A stretch of 64,000 nt of DNA from Gracilibacteraceae bacterium (GCA_031266805.1 JAISAH010000111.1:48605-112604), one strand, 5' to 3'; counted from the first letter of the stretch, positions 18,945 to 29,014 are shown. Program-made: numbers and translations. The notes: generated by a model not told the origin, from the letters alone.

Positions 18945-20000
18945 TCAATACATAAACTCCAATTCCCGCAGTTCCGGGCTCAGACCGGCGACGGCCGCGG
19001 CCAGCAGTTTTCCCGCCAGCAGCACGTCGGGCGCGGATATCGTCTCCACCAGCGTGTGCATGTAGCGCAGCGGCACGGAAACCAAAGCCGTCGGGGTTCC
19101 CGGCCCGGCGAGCTGCAACGCGCGCGCGTCCGTGCCGGTGGGGCGGGGGGAAACTTCCGTCTGGAAAGGGATGCGCTCGTCCCGCGCTTTGTTTTCCATA
19201 TATTCGGTCAGCAGCGGGTGCAGATTCGGGCCGCGGGCGATAACCGGGCCTTTGCCCAGCTGGACCGCTACCTGTTTGGCGTCCGGGCTCTGGGCGTGCG
19301 TTACGTCAACGGCGACCGCCGCGGCGGGCCGCACCTGAAAAGCCGCGGTCTCCGCTCCCCGGCAGCCCACTTCCTCCTGCGCGGTCGCCACGGCCACCAC
19401 GTCATGCTCATGCGCGCGCCCCTGCAATTCCCGCAGACAAACAGCGAGCGTCACCAAACCGGCGCGGTCGTCCAGGGCTTTGCCTGTGCCCGTATGATTC
19501 AGCAGCATCCGGAACTCCCGGGAAAAACTGATAACGTCGCCCGGGCGCGTCCGCGCCAAGACGTCTTCCCGGCCGAAGCCCACATCCACCGCCAGCTCCC
19601 TGAGCGGGACCGGTTTGCCGGCCCGGCGCTTAGACGGGGCGTGACAGATAACGCCCACCATGTCGCTCCGTCCATGCACCGTGACCACCTGAGCCAGCAG
19701 GGCGCGCTCATCCACCCCGCCCACGGGCGCGAAGCGAATGAAACCGTTCTTATCGACCGCCGTGACCAGAAGACCGATCTCATCGGCGTGAGCCGCGAGC
19801 AGGATCTTACCCCCGCTGTTTTTCCCCGGTTTGAGGAAAAACCGGTTGCCGGTGATATCCGTCCGGTTCTCCGCGCAGTACGGGCCCCATATTTTAGCCA
19901 GAAAAGCGCTCAGGCCCGTCTCATGAGCGCTGACACCGCAAAGGCCGCTCCCTTCGGCCAGCATTTCCTCCACCCAAGGAAGAAGACTGTTTTGTTCCAT
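18945..20000 (-). CDS. M42 family metallopeptidase
   Basis: AHADEIGLLV, ALDDRAGLVTL, TAQEEVGCRGA, RYMHTLVE; start MEQNSLLPW. Confidence 0.92.
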   Translation of the reverse strand: MEQNSLLPWVEEMLAEGSGLCGVSAHETGLSAFLAKIWGPYCAENRTDITGNRFFLKPGKNSGGKILLAAHADEIGLLVTAVDKNGFIRFAPVGGVDERALLAQVVTVHGRSDMVGVICHAPSKRRAGKPVPLRELAVDVGFGREDVLARTRPGDVISFSREFRMLLNHTGTGKALDDRAGLVTLAVCLRELQGRAHEHDVVAVATAQEEVGCRGAETAAFQVRPAAAVAVDVTHAQSPDAKQVAVQLGKGPVIARGPNLHPLLTEYMENKARDERIPFQTEVSPRPTGTDARALQLAGPGTPTALVSVPLRYMHTLVETISAPDVLLAGKLLAAAVAGLSPELRELEFMY

Positions 20001-20168
20001 CGTTTCATCACCCCAGGTAATTTTACCATTCGCGCCCGCGGAATACAAGGAGTCATAATAAAGTCATAAAGTCATGAAAGAAAAAATTTTCTCTAAAATA
20101 TGTGGACTTTGACCGCGCGATAATGTATACTCATTGTGACTTTCACTTAAACCCAAGGAGGCGTAAAA

Positions 20169-21401
20169 GTGGAACCGGAAAGAAAAACGGGGCAGCCGGC
20201 CGCTGTTTTGCAAGTGAAGATGCTAGGCGGATTTTCCCTCTCCTACGGGCAGCGGGGGATCATAGAGGATGAGGGCCGCAGCCGTAAAGTATGGACTTTG
20301 CTGGAATATCTGCTGATCAACCGCCGCCGGGAGTTGAGTCAGGACGATTTGATCGAATTGCTCGTCAAAGACGACCACAGCGTCAACCCCGGCAATATCA
20401 TCAAAAATATCGTTTACCGCCTGCGCAATGTTTTGGATGAGTACGGGCTGCCGTCCAAACAGTATATACTGTGCAAAAAAAGCGTTTATTCCTGGAATAC
20501 GTCCGTCCCCTGCGATGTGGACGTCGAATTGTTTGAAAACAAATGGAAAAAAGCCGGGCAGCCTGATATCAGCGACGAGGAAAAAATCCAGCTTTATTCC
20601 GAGGCGATAGATCTCTACAAAGGCCGTTTTCTGCCGCGCGCCGCCTACGAGGAATGGGCGGTGCCGTATTCGTCATTTTACCATCGCGTTTTCAGCGAAT
20701 GTGTGCATAAGGTATACCGGCTGCTGAAACAAAGGGAGAAATATGAGCAGATCCTGGAAATCTGCTCCCATGCCGTAAATATTGATCCCTATGACGAAGG
20801 CTTTTATGAAATGCTGATAACGGCTTTCATCCGTCTCGGCCGGCACAAAGAGGCTCTGACGGCTTATGAGACCATAACGGGCCGCCTGTTCAACGAACTC
20901 GGCGTCAATCCTTCAGAGGGCGTGATCGCGCTTTACCGCGATATCATGAAAACGATCAAGAGCGTGGAGCGCGACCTCCTGATTATCAAGGACAACCTGA
21001 ATGAAGCCACGCTGAAACAAGGCGCCTACTCCTGCAATTATGAAATATTCAAGGACGTGTACCGCTTTATCGCCCGCGGCGTGGAGCGCACGGGCCAGTC
21101 GGTCTACGTCATGCTGCTCACGCTGACCGATTTGGACGATGATCTGCCGCAGGCGGAATACATCGGGGAATATATGGAAAAACTACATGGGGTTATAGCC
21201 ATGCATCTGCGGCGCGGCGACCTGTTCGCCCGTTACAGCAGCACGCAGTATGTGGCGCTTCTGCCGGGCACTTCCTATGAAAACGGCTGTAAGATCGGGG
21301 AGCGCATTTCCCTCAGCTTCAGCAAGATCAACCGGCGCAAAAGCTACATCAAACTCCATTACAAACTCCAGCCTCTCGACCCGACCGACCAAAGGAGATA
21401 A
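20169..21401 (+). CDS. SARP/AfsR-like regulator with BTAD domain and a degenerate GGDEF-like C-terminus
   Basis: N-terminal winged-helix-like region plus BTAD TPR-like region (YDEGFYEMLITAFIRLGRHKEALTAYETITGRLFNELGVNPSEGVIALYRDI); C-terminus GDLFARYSSTQYVALLPGTSYENGCKIGERI; GTG start with GGAGG. Confidence 0.85.
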   Translation: MEPERKTGQPAAVLQVKMLGGFSLSYGQRGIIEDEGRSRKVWTLLEYLLINRRRELSQDDLIELLVKDDHSVNPGNIIKNIVYRLRNVLDEYGLPSKQYILCKKSVYSWNTSVPCDVDVELFENKWKKAGQPDISDEEKIQLYSEAIDLYKGRFLPRAAYEEWAVPYSSFYHRVFSECVHKVYRLLKQREKYEQILEICSHAVNIDPYDEGFYEMLITAFIRLGRHKEALTAYETITGRLFNELGVNPSEGVIALYRDIMKTIKSVERDLLIIKDNLNEATLKQGAYSCNYEIFKDVYRFIARGVERTGQSVYVMLLTLTDLDDDLPQAEYIGEYMEKLHGVIAMHLRRGDLFARYSSTQYVALLPGTSYENGCKIGERISLSFSKINRRKSYIKLHYKLQPLDPTDQRR

Positions 21402-21928
21402 TGATGATCCACACCTTTGCCGGCTTAATACCAACGCTGGGAGAAAATGTGTTTATCGCCCCCGGAGCGCATGTCATCGGCAGCGTTATCCTCGGAGACT
21501 GTTCCAGCGTCTGGCATGGCGCCGTCCTGCGCGGCGACACTGATACGATCGTCATAGGTTCGCGCACTAACATACAGGATTTGAGCGTTTTGCACACGGA
21601 CCGCGGTATCGTGGTGCATGTGGGAGACGATGTGACGATCGGCCACGCCTGCGTGCTGCACGGCTGTGAAATCGGCGGCGGCTCGCTGATCGGCATCGGG
21701 GCCGTTATCATGAATCGCGCCGTTATCGGGGAACATTGTCTCGTCGCCGCCCGTGCTTTGGTCACCGAAGGAAAAACATTCCCCTCGCATACGCTGATCA
21801 AGGGCAGCCCGGCGCGCGTGGCGCGGGAACTCACGCTGCAGGAACTGAATAAATTGGAAAGCAGCGCGGCGGAATATGTAATACGCGCCGCCAATCATCA
21901 AGCGGCAGCCGGCGCGCGCGGCGACTGA
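21401..21928 (+). CDS. Gamma-carbonic anhydrase-like left-handed beta-helix protein
   Basis: Hexapeptide repeats and gamma-CA motifs (GDCSSVWHGAVLRGD, IQDLSVLHTD, IGHACVLHGCEIG). Confidence 0.93.
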   Translation: MMIHTFAGLIPTLGENVFIAPGAHVIGSVILGDCSSVWHGAVLRGDTDTIVIGSRTNIQDLSVLHTDRGIVVHVGDDVTIGHACVLHGCEIGGGSLIGIGAVIMNRAVIGEHCLVAARALVTEGKTFPSHTLIKGSPARVARELTLQELNKLESSAAEYVIRAANHQAAAGARGD

Positions 21929-21958
21929 GGCTGTAATAAAAATCCAGGGGGGAGCTAT

Positions 21959-22351
21959 ATGGGACTGACGCCCTCAAACTTTCAGGAAACCGTGGGAGAG
22001 ACGCTTGTACAGCATCAGAGCATTATCGACATTCTTTCCAAAGGACATGAGGCATCCGCCAAAGTGAACCGGGCCGTGACCAAAGCCGTGACTAAATGCG
22101 GCTGTTTGGAGATTCACGCCGTCAAGCCGGAAATACCGGCGGAAGCGTCGCTGTCCGATTTGAAACAGCTGCTGAACCATCACCTGTCCGGCACGCTCTG
22201 CCCTGACTGCCGCGAAGTGATCGAAAGCGAGCTGGGCAGACAGGCTTTCTATCTGGCCGCGCTCTGCAACGCGCTCGGGCTTTCCCTCCAGAACGTCATG
22301 GAGCGCGAACAGGATAAACTCAAAACCCTGACCATATTCAATCTCCGCTGA
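21959..22351 (+). CDS. Conserved hypothetical protein (cytoplasmic, CGC and CPDC motifs)
   Basis: 130 aa ORF with clear SD (GGGGGGAGC); pattern NRAVTKAVTKCGCLEIHA. Confidence 0.75.
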   Translation: MGLTPSNFQETVGETLVQHQSIIDILSKGHEASAKVNRAVTKAVTKCGCLEIHAVKPEIPAEASLSDLKQLLNHHLSGTLCPDCREVIESELGRQAFYLAALCNALGLSLQNVMEREQDKLKTLTIFNLR

Positions 22352-23690
22352 TCAGCGCAATCAGTTCCCCGACGTCTCTGACATCCAGCATCTTTATCCC
22401 GTCGAACTCCAGCCCGTCGCGCCCCGCCGGCGGGATTACGCATGACTTGAAACCGAATTTCGCCGCTTCCCGCACGCGGGCCGCTAGGTGAGCCACGCCG
22501 CGCACTTCGCCGGTCAGGCCGATTTCCCCGATAAAAGCCGCCGGTTCGACCGCCGTGTCGCGCAGGCCGGAAAACAGCGCCGCCGCCACGGCCAGATCCG
22601 CGGCCGGTTCGTCGATACTGAGTCCGCCGGCTATGTTGACAAAAACGTCCTTGCCCTGAAAAGCCGCGTTGACGCGTTTATCCAGCACGGCCAGCAGCAT
22701 GAGCAAGCGGTGATGATCCATGCCGTTCACGGTGCGGCGCGGCGGATAACCGCCCGCCGTGATCAGCGCCTGCACTTCAAGCAGCAGAGGGCGCGTGCCT
22801 TCCATCGTCACCGCCACGGCGGAACCGGTGGCCGGTCGTTCCCTTTCCCCGATAAAGAGAGCGGAGGGATTTTCCACTTCCCGCAAACCGTCGCCGCGCA
22901 TCTCGAAGACGCCTATCTCGCCCGCGGGGCCAAAGCGGTTTTTGACCGTGCGCAGCAAGCGGTACATATGATGGCTGTCCCCCTCGAACGATAAAACCGC
23001 GTCCACCATATGCTCCAGCACGCGCGGCCCGGCCACCGCCCCGTCCTTGGTCACGTGGCCGACCAGAAAAACGGTGATCTCATTTTCCTTCGCCAATTGC
23101 AGGAAAGCGGCCGCGCTCTCTCTGACCTGCCCGACGCCGCCCGCCGACGAATCCAGGGTTTCCACAAAAACCGTCTGGATGGAATCGACAAACACCGCCC
23201 GGTAATCTCCGGCCAGCGTTTCGTCCTTGATGAGACTGAAGGACGTTTCTGTCAAAATATGGAATTCAGCGGTATCCAGTCCCAGTCGCTCCGCGCGCAA
23301 ACGGATCTGGCGCGCCGACTCCTCGCCTGATACATAAAGCACCTTTTGGCTGCGCGCCAGAAAAGCCGCCGTCTGCAGCACCAGCGTCGATTTGCCGATA
23401 CCGGGGTCGCCGCTGAGCAAGAGGAATGAACCCGGTAAAAAGCCGCCGCCCAGCACGCGATCCAGTTCGCGGCTGCCGCTGGGCATCCGCTCCCCTTCTT
23501 CCATGGGCACGGCGGAAAGCGGCACGGGCCGCGCCGCCGCTTTCCGCCCGCGGGCTTTGGTCCCGGTTTTAGGGACCGCGGTCTCCGCCAAAGTGTTCCA
23601 AGCGCCGCAAGCCGAGCATTTGCCGTGCCAGCGATAACTCTCATGCCCGCATTCCCCGCAAACAAACACGGTTTTTTCTTTCGTCATCAA
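22338..23690 (-). CDS. radA: DNA repair protein RadA
   Basis: N-terminal C4 zinc finger CGECGHESYRWHGKCSACGAWNT, GDPGIGKSTL, Lon-like C-terminal domain. Confidence 0.97.
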   Translation of the reverse strand: MMTKEKTVFVCGECGHESYRWHGKCSACGAWNTLAETAVPKTGTKARGRKAAARPVPLSAVPMEEGERMPSGSRELDRVLGGGFLPGSFLLLSGDPGIGKSTLVLQTAAFLARSQKVLYVSGEESARQIRLRAERLGLDTAEFHILTETSFSLIKDETLAGDYRAVFVDSIQTVFVETLDSSAGGVGQVRESAAAFLQLAKENEITVFLVGHVTKDGAVAGPRVLEHMVDAVLSFEGDSHHMYRLLRTVKNRFGPAGEIGVFEMRGDGLREVENPSALFIGERERPATGSAVAVTMEGTRPLLLEVQALITAGGYPPRRTVNGMDHHRLLMLLAVLDKRVNAAFQGKDVFVNIAGGLSIDEPAADLAVAAALFSGLRDTAVEPAAFIGEIGLTGEVRGVAHLAARVREAAKFGFKSCVIPPAGRDGLEFDGIKMLDVRDVGELIALISGD

Positions 23691-26143
23691 ATTTTCACAA
23701 TTTTCGCAAATTTCAGGGCATTACCCGGCTCATCAAAACTCACTTCGATCGCGTCTCCGGTTGAAAATTCACCGGCTAGGATCTTTTCCGAAAGCGGGTC
23801 TTCCACCATTTTTTGGATAGCCCGGCGCAGCGGCCGCGCCCCGTATGTCAGATCGCCGCCTTCCCGAATGATATACTCCAAGGCCTGATCCGCCGCTGTT
23901 ATGACAAAACCCTGCTCCGCCGTGCGGTCGCTCACCTCCCGGAAGAGAATACGCGCTATGGCCTTCATGTCCGAGTCATTCAGCTGCCGGAACACGATCG
24001 TTTCATCTATCCGGTTCAAAAATTCCGGTTTAAAAGTTCGTTTCACTTCCTCCATGATGGTGGAACTCATGGTTTTGTGGTCGCTTTTCGCGTCCCGTGC
24101 GGCCGCGAAACCAAGGGTTTCTTTTTTCAGCTGCGTCGCCCCGATATTGGAGGTCATGATGAGCGCCGTATTGCGAAAATCAACGGCCCGCCCCTGTGAA
24201 TCCGTCAGCCGCCCGTCCTCCAAGACCTGAAGCAGGATGTTGAAAACATCGGGATGCGCTTTTTCGATCTCATCAAACAAAATAACGCTATAAGGTTTGC
24301 GCCGGACCACTTCCGTGAGCTGGCCGCCGTCGTCGTGCCCGATATAACCGGGCGGAGAGCCAACCATGCGGGAAACCGCGTGTTTTTCCATATATTCGGA
24401 CATATCGATGCGCACAAGCGCCGTTTCACTGCCGAACATGGCCTCCGCCAGCGTTTTGGCCAATTGGGTCTTGCCGACTCCGGTCGGGCCGAGGAAAACA
24501 AAGGAGCCGATGGGGCGCTTGGGGTCTTTCAGCCCGGAGCGCGCGCGGCGGATCGCTCTAGCGACGGCGCTGACCGCCTCGCTTTGCCCGACGACGCGTT
24601 CCTCCAAAATGCTTTCCAATTTTAATAAACGGGCGCTTTCTGTTTCTTCCAACCGGGTGACCGGCACGCCTGTCCAGCTGGAAACTATCTCCGCGATATC
24701 GCCGGGATCGACGACCAGCTGGTCTTTCTCCCGGCTGGCTTCCCATCCCTCGCGCAAATCGGCGATCTGCGCGCGCAGTTTCTGCTCCCGGTCGCGGATG
24801 GCGGCGGCGTTTTCAAACTCCTGCCGCTTGACGGCATCCTCTTTTTCTTTTTTCAGGCTGTCCGCCTCATCCTCCATCTCTTTAAGCCCTTCCGGCGTCG
24901 TCAGGCTTTTCATGCGCACCCGCGAAGCCGCTTCGTCGATAAGGTCGATGGCCTTGTCCGGGAGAAAACGGTCGGAAATGTAGCGGATAGCCAGCTTCAC
25001 CGCCGCACGGATAGCCTCGTCCGTTATTTGCACCCGATGATGGGCCTCATAGCGGTCACGCAGACCGGCGAGAATGGCGATCGCCTCTTCTTCCGTCGGC
25101 TCGCCCACATTGATCGGCTGAAAACGGCGCTCCAAAGCGGCGTCTTTCTCGATATGCTTGCGATACTCGTCCAGGGTCGTCGCGCCGACGCACTGAATCT
25201 CTCCGCGCGCCAGGGCCGGTTTCAGTATATTGGCGGCGTCGATCGCTCCTTCCGCCGCTCCGGCGCCGATAAGCGTATGCAGCTCGTCGATAAAAACGAT
25301 CACGTTATTGGCGGAGCGGAGTTCTTCCAGCACGCGCTTCATGCGCTCCTCAAATTCCCCCCGATATTTCGTGCCGGCCACTATGCCGGAAAGATCCAGC
25401 GCCAAAACCCGTTTGTCCAGCAAAAGCTCCGGCACGTCGCCCTCGATGATGCGCTGGGCCAGGCCTTCCACAATGGCCGTTTTGCCGACGCCCGGCTCGC
25501 CGATCAGCACGGGGTTATTTTTAGTGCGCCGGCTCAAAACCTGAATGACGCGCTCAATTTCCTGCCGCCGGCCGACCACCGGGTCGAGTTTGCGTTCCTC
25601 GGCCATGATCGTCAGATCGCGGGCGAACTCATTCAGGGCGGGCGTGTTGCCGTAAGAGCCGCCTCGCCCGTTGTAGGCGCCGGCGCCCAGGACCGGCGGC
25701 GGTCCCTCGATTTCGCCACCCATGAGGCGCATGACCTGTTCCCACAGTTTTTCCGGGTTGATCTTCAAGTCGGACAGGATACGGGCGGCGACGCCCTCGC
25801 CTTCCATCAGCATCCCGAGCAGCAGGTGCTCCGTGCCGACATAGTTCAAACCTTGGCGCTGCGCCTCCTCTACCGCTATCTGCACCACGCGCTTCATGCG
25901 CGGCGAAGGCGAGACGGCGCCTTTGAAAGCCCCTCCCTTGCCGACGATAGTCGATATGCGCTGCTTTATCTTCGCCGGGTCGGCGTTTAAAGCGCGCAGG
26001 GCCTGAGCGGCGATACATTCTCCCTCTTCGAGCAGCGCCAATAGCAGATGTTCGGTTCCGATGACGTTATGCCCCATTTTTTGCGCGATGCTTTCCGCGA
26101 TCCCCACCACTTTTTGCGCGTTTTTGGTAAAATTTTCCGGCAT
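23687..26143 (-). CDS. clpC: ATP-dependent Clp protease ATP-binding subunit ClpC
   Basis: Two AAA modules ([31 protein letters not shown]), N-domain repeats, UVR-like middle region; operon context. Confidence 0.98.
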   Translation of the reverse strand: MPENFTKNAQKVVGIAESIAQKMGHNVIGTEHLLLALLEEGECIAAQALRALNADPAKIKQRISTIVGKGGAFKGAVSPSPRMKRVVQIAVEEAQRQGLNYVGTEHLLLGMLMEGEGVAARILSDLKINPEKLWEQVMRLMGGEIEGPPPVLGAGAYNGRGGSYGNTPALNEFARDLTIMAEERKLDPVVGRRQEIERVIQVLSRRTKNNPVLIGEPGVGKTAIVEGLAQRIIEGDVPELLLDKRVLALDLSGIVAGTKYRGEFEERMKRVLEELRSANNVIVFIDELHTLIGAGAAEGAIDAANILKPALARGEIQCVGATTLDEYRKHIEKDAALERRFQPINVGEPTEEEAIAILAGLRDRYEAHHRVQITDEAIRAAVKLAIRYISDRFLPDKAIDLIDEAASRVRMKSLTTPEGLKEMEDEADSLKKEKEDAVKRQEFENAAAIRDREQKLRAQIADLREGWEASREKDQLVVDPGDIAEIVSSWTGVPVTRLEETESARLLKLESILEERVVGQSEAVSAVARAIRRARSGLKDPKRPIGSFVFLGPTGVGKTQLAKTLAEAMFGSETALVRIDMSEYMEKHAVSRMVGSPPGYIGHDDGGQLTEVVRRKPYSVILFDEIEKAHPDVFNILLQVLEDGRLTDSQGRAVDFRNTALIMTSNIGATQLKKETLGFAAARDAKSDHKTMSSTIMEEVKRTFKPEFLNRIDETIVFRQLNDSDMKAIARILFREVSDRTAEQGFVITAADQALEYIIREGGDLTYGARPLRRAIQKMVEDPLSEKILAGEFSTGDAIEVSFDEPGNALKFAKIVKI

Positions 26144-26152
26144 ATTGCCTCC

Positions 26153-27199
26153 TTATTCTCCGTTGACGGCCGCGCGTAAATAGTCCGCTCTGGCCACATT
26201 TAATTGTTCTTCGTTCATTTCTTTGCCGCTGTTGTACCGCAGGCCCGCGGGCAGCAGATTCAGGAACAGGGCGGCAAAACTTTCGCTGTGCGGCTGCAAA
26301 AAGTTCATGTCAATGCCCAACCGGTCCTCGGAAACAAGGCGAAACGCTTCCTCCGCCGGCATGATCCTGGCGCTGCCCAGAATTCCGCGCGCGCGCCACA
26401 CTTTGTCCTCAAGCGCGCCGCGTCCGGCGAGCATCATCTGCCGGGCCTTATTTTCCAGTTCGCAGATCTGCTGCGTCACCGCTTCAATATTGACCAGCGT
26501 GTCCTCCTCTGATTTGCCGAGCGTCACCTGATTCGATATTTGGAAAATATTTCCCCAGGCTTTGGAGCCCTCGCCGTACAAGCCGCGTATGGCCAGCCCC
26601 AGAGGCGACAGAGCGTTCAATACCTGCTGCATTTGTTTGGTCATGACCAGAGCCGGCAAATGCATCATGGTAGAAACACGCATTCCCGTGCCGACGTTCG
26701 TGGGGCAGGAGGTCAGATAGCCATATCTTTCCTGAAAAGCAAAATCCAGTTTCGCCTCCAAAAAATCGTCCAGCTGATCCGCCAGACGAAACGCTTCCTG
26801 TAAAGCGACGCCCGGCAGGATGACCTGCATCCGGATATGGTCTTCCTCGTTGACCATGACCGCCAGCCGGTGTTCCGGTGAAAGGGCGATGCCGCGTCCG
26901 GCGCCGAGCGCGGCCAAGGCGGGGCTGATCAGGTGCCTTTCCACCAGAACCGATTTTTCCATGTCGTCCATGTCTTTCAATGACAGATACTGCAGCGATA
27001 AGTCCTCCGCACTTTCTGTTTCCAGCGCCGCGGCTATTTCCGCTTCGGTCTCCTCCGCCGTCTCCGAGTTCAGCGCCGTAGGGAACGGCCGGTCAGCCAG
27101 ATTGCGGGCCAGACGGACCCTCGTGCTTAAGACGATCGGATGCCGGCTTTGCGCGGTCAGCCAATAACTCCTCCGCGCCAGCACTTCAGTCACATTCAT
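26153..27199 (-). CDS. mcsB: Protein arginine kinase McsB
   Basis: Phosphagen-kinase-like: LSTRVRLARNLADRPFP, GTGMRVSTMMHLPALVMT; operon context. Confidence 0.97.
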   Translation of the reverse strand: MNVTEVLARRSYWLTAQSRHPIVLSTRVRLARNLADRPFPTALNSETAEETEAEIAAALETESAEDLSLQYLSLKDMDDMEKSVLVERHLISPALAALGAGRGIALSPEHRLAVMVNEEDHIRMQVILPGVALQEAFRLADQLDDFLEAKLDFAFQERYGYLTSCPTNVGTGMRVSTMMHLPALVMTKQMQQVLNALSPLGLAIRGLYGEGSKAWGNIFQISNQVTLGKSEEDTLVNIEAVTQQICELENKARQMMLAGRGALEDKVWRARGILGSARIMPAEEAFRLVSEDRLGIDMNFLQPHSESFAALFLNLLPAGLRYNSGKEMNEEQLNVARADYLRAAVNGE

Positions 27200-27708
27200 T
27201 CGCCCTCGCCTCCCTGCGCCGTTTCCATACTCCGAATGCGGTCACGCAGGACAGCCGCTTCTTCAAACGCTTCCCGCCGCACCAGTTCCTGCAGTTCTGT
27301 CTTAAGCGACCTCATCTCGTTTTGCCGGCGAATGCCGCTGCCGCCGCGGCGGGGGACCTTGCCCACATGGCGGCTGGCGCCGTGCAAACGGCGCAGCAGA
27401 AAATCCATTTGCGGTTCGAATGTCTCATAGCAATGATGACAACCCGCCCGGCCCGCTTTTTGGATCTGCGCGTAAGTCAAGCCGCAGACCGGACAGCGCG
27501 AAGCCGCCTGCTGCCCGTCCGGTCCGCCTTTCAGCGTAAAGAGCGCCTGCATGAAGTCCGACACCAAACCGGGGAAAATCTTCGTGTTATGATACTGCTG
27601 CGCGCATTCTTTGCATAAATTTATCTGCGTGGCTTGTCCGTTTTCGATTTTCGTTACACGCACCACAGCTTCCTTTTTTTTACAATTTTGGCAGAGCATT
27701 TGATTCAC
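27196..27708 (-). CDS. mcsA: McsA, zinc-finger/UVR activator of McsB
   Basis: CQNC...CKEC and CPVC...CHHC zinc fingers, C-terminal UVR motif. Confidence 0.95.
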   Translation of the reverse strand: MNQMLCQNCKKKEAVVRVTKIENGQATQINLCKECAQQYHNTKIFPGLVSDFMQALFTLKGGPDGQQAASRCPVCGLTYAQIQKAGRAGCHHCYETFEPQMDFLLRRLHGASRHVGKVPRRGGSGIRRQNEMRSLKTELQELVRREAFEEAAVLRDRIRSMETAQGGEGE

Positions 27709-27715
27709 CTCGATT

Positions 27716-28192
27716 TCATTCGTCCGGGTTCAAGTCGTCCCGGCAGACGGTCGTAAGAACTTCTTTGAGCAGCGCCGCTCGCAGCCGCCGGGGATGCGGC
27801 GTGAAAACCGCCAGTTTTTCCGAGGTGACGCCCTTGATCAGGGCGCATTCCCTCTTGGTCAGGACTTCTTCCTCCTCCAGCCGCGCGATAATATGGCTGC
27901 ATCTGTCCAGCGTCAGTTCGTCGCCAATCAGGTCTGACATGACATGCCGAAAATTGCCTTCCGCGTCCAGCCCCAGCCGCACGATGCGCAGATAACCGCC
28001 GCCGCCGCGTCTGCTCTCCACCAAATAGCCCCGCTCCACGGTGAAGCGGGTGGTCAGAACATAATTGATCTGAGACGGCGCGCAGGAAAAAATATGGGCC
28101 AGCGTTCCCCGCTGCAGCACCACAAACCCTTCCGCCGTCTTGCCCAACATGTCCTTCAGGTAACGTTCGATCTTATCCGCCAGATTAGCCAT
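27716..28192 (-). CDS. ctsR: CtsR family transcriptional repressor
   Basis: MANLADKIERYLKDML, RGGGGYLRI wing; heads ctsR-mcsA-mcsB-clpC-radA. Confidence 0.97.
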   Translation of the reverse strand: MANLADKIERYLKDMLGKTAEGFVVLQRGTLAHIFSCAPSQINYVLTTRFTVERGYLVESRRGGGGYLRIVRLGLDAEGNFRHVMSDLIGDELTLDRCSHIIARLEEEEVLTKRECALIKGVTSEKLAVFTPHPRRLRAALLKEVLTTVCRDDLNPDE

Positions 28193-28212
28193 TTGCCAAT
28201 CACTCCGTTTCG

Positions 28213-28247
28213 TTTGACCATTTTTGACTTTATGACCTTCCCTGACC
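28213..28247 (-). promoter_or_regulatory. Two tandem CtsR operator boxes
   Basis: Minus strand: GGTCAGG-GAA-GGTCATA and AGTCAAA-AAT-GGTCAAA; second is near the consensus (A/G)GTCAAA-N3-(A/G)GTCAAA. Confidence 0.85.
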
Positions 28248-28254
28248 TTCTTAT

Positions 28255-28283
28255 ACTATAACTCATTCCGCCCGGATTTGCAA
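28255..28283 (-). promoter_or_regulatory. SigA-type promoter for the ctsR operon
   Basis: Minus strand TTGCAA-17 bp-TATAGT immediately upstream of the CtsR boxes. Confidence 0.6.
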
Positions 28284-28289
28284 ACGCTT

Positions 28290-28330
28290 TTTCGGAAAAA
28301 ATAAAACCAGCGGTTTCTCGTCCCCGCTGG
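28290..28330 (-). terminator. Rho-independent terminator downstream of the HD-domain gene
   Basis: CCAGCGG...CCGCTGG stem followed on the minus strand by TTTTATTTTTT. Confidence 0.8.
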
Positions 28331-28369
28331 ATTGCTAAGTAATTTAAAAGTTTGTATTGACCGCCCTGT

Positions 28370-28876
28370 TCAGCGCCCGGCGTACAGCAGGCAGCAAGAA
28401 TAAACAAAGGCAAAGGCGCCGGCCCTCTCGCCGTACTCGGCCGCCGCGGATATTTTATCCATGACGGAAACCGCCCACGCCTCCCGCGAACGCGGCAAGC
28501 CGACCGGAAACATATGATGCGCGATGATATCCCGCTCCGCGGCGTTCAACTCAAAAAAAGCCTCCGCGTTATACAGCGCGATGCGCGGATGCAGCCGTGA
28601 ATGCCGCAGTCCTTCCAGACAAACATTGTGATGCTCGCGGCGCCGGAATTTGTAAAGGTAAAAATCGTGCAGCAACCCGCCGCGAATAATGCTCCGGCAA
28701 TCAAGTCCCAGTTTTTTCCCGATCTGATAAGCGCCGTAGGCCACATCGACACAATGGTCAAAAACGGTGCCGCTGTGATGTTTTATCTCCTTCATCTGCT
28801 GATATACTTCGTGTTCCAGGATCGGACGGGCCACTTCCATAAAATAGGGATCATACACGTGATATTGTTTGCTCAA
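28370..28876 (-). CDS. HD-domain phosphohydrolase
   Basis: HD motif GGLLHDFYLYKF with downstream His/Asp residues (HHMFP, VMDKISA). Confidence 0.85.
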   Translation of the reverse strand: MSKQYHVYDPYFMEVARPILEHEVYQQMKEIKHHSGTVFDHCVDVAYGAYQIGKKLGLDCRSIIRGGLLHDFYLYKFRRREHHNVCLEGLRHSRLHPRIALYNAEAFFELNAAERDIIAHHMFPVGLPRSREAWAVSVMDKISAAAEYGERAGAFAFVYSCCLLYAGR

Positions 28877-28921
28877 GAGAATCCTCCATATCCGGTCTCA
28901 TTTTGATTATTTGCCGCGATA

Positions 28922-28950
28922 ATTATCGCTCACATGATACCGGTTGTCAA
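28922..28950 (-). promoter_or_regulatory. SigA-type promoter of the HD-domain gene
   Basis: Minus strand TTGACA-17 bp-GATAAT; -10 lies in the palindrome GCGATAATTATCGC (28916-28929). Confidence 0.65.
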
Positions 28951-29014
28951 CCCCTTTTGTTAAAATATTTAAGGATTAGGAACCGCCGACAAAATAAAGT
29001 GCCGGCAATCCCTA

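Noticed and set aside
22338-22351. Convergent 14-bp overlap of the 21959..22351 ORF and radA as an antisense-regulation device
   Set aside because: Short convergent overlap is common in compact genomes; no further structural support
28156-28413. 85-aa minus-strand ORF between ctsR and the HD gene
   Set aside because: Spans a terminator, the ctsR promoter and CtsR boxes; non-coding regulatory region
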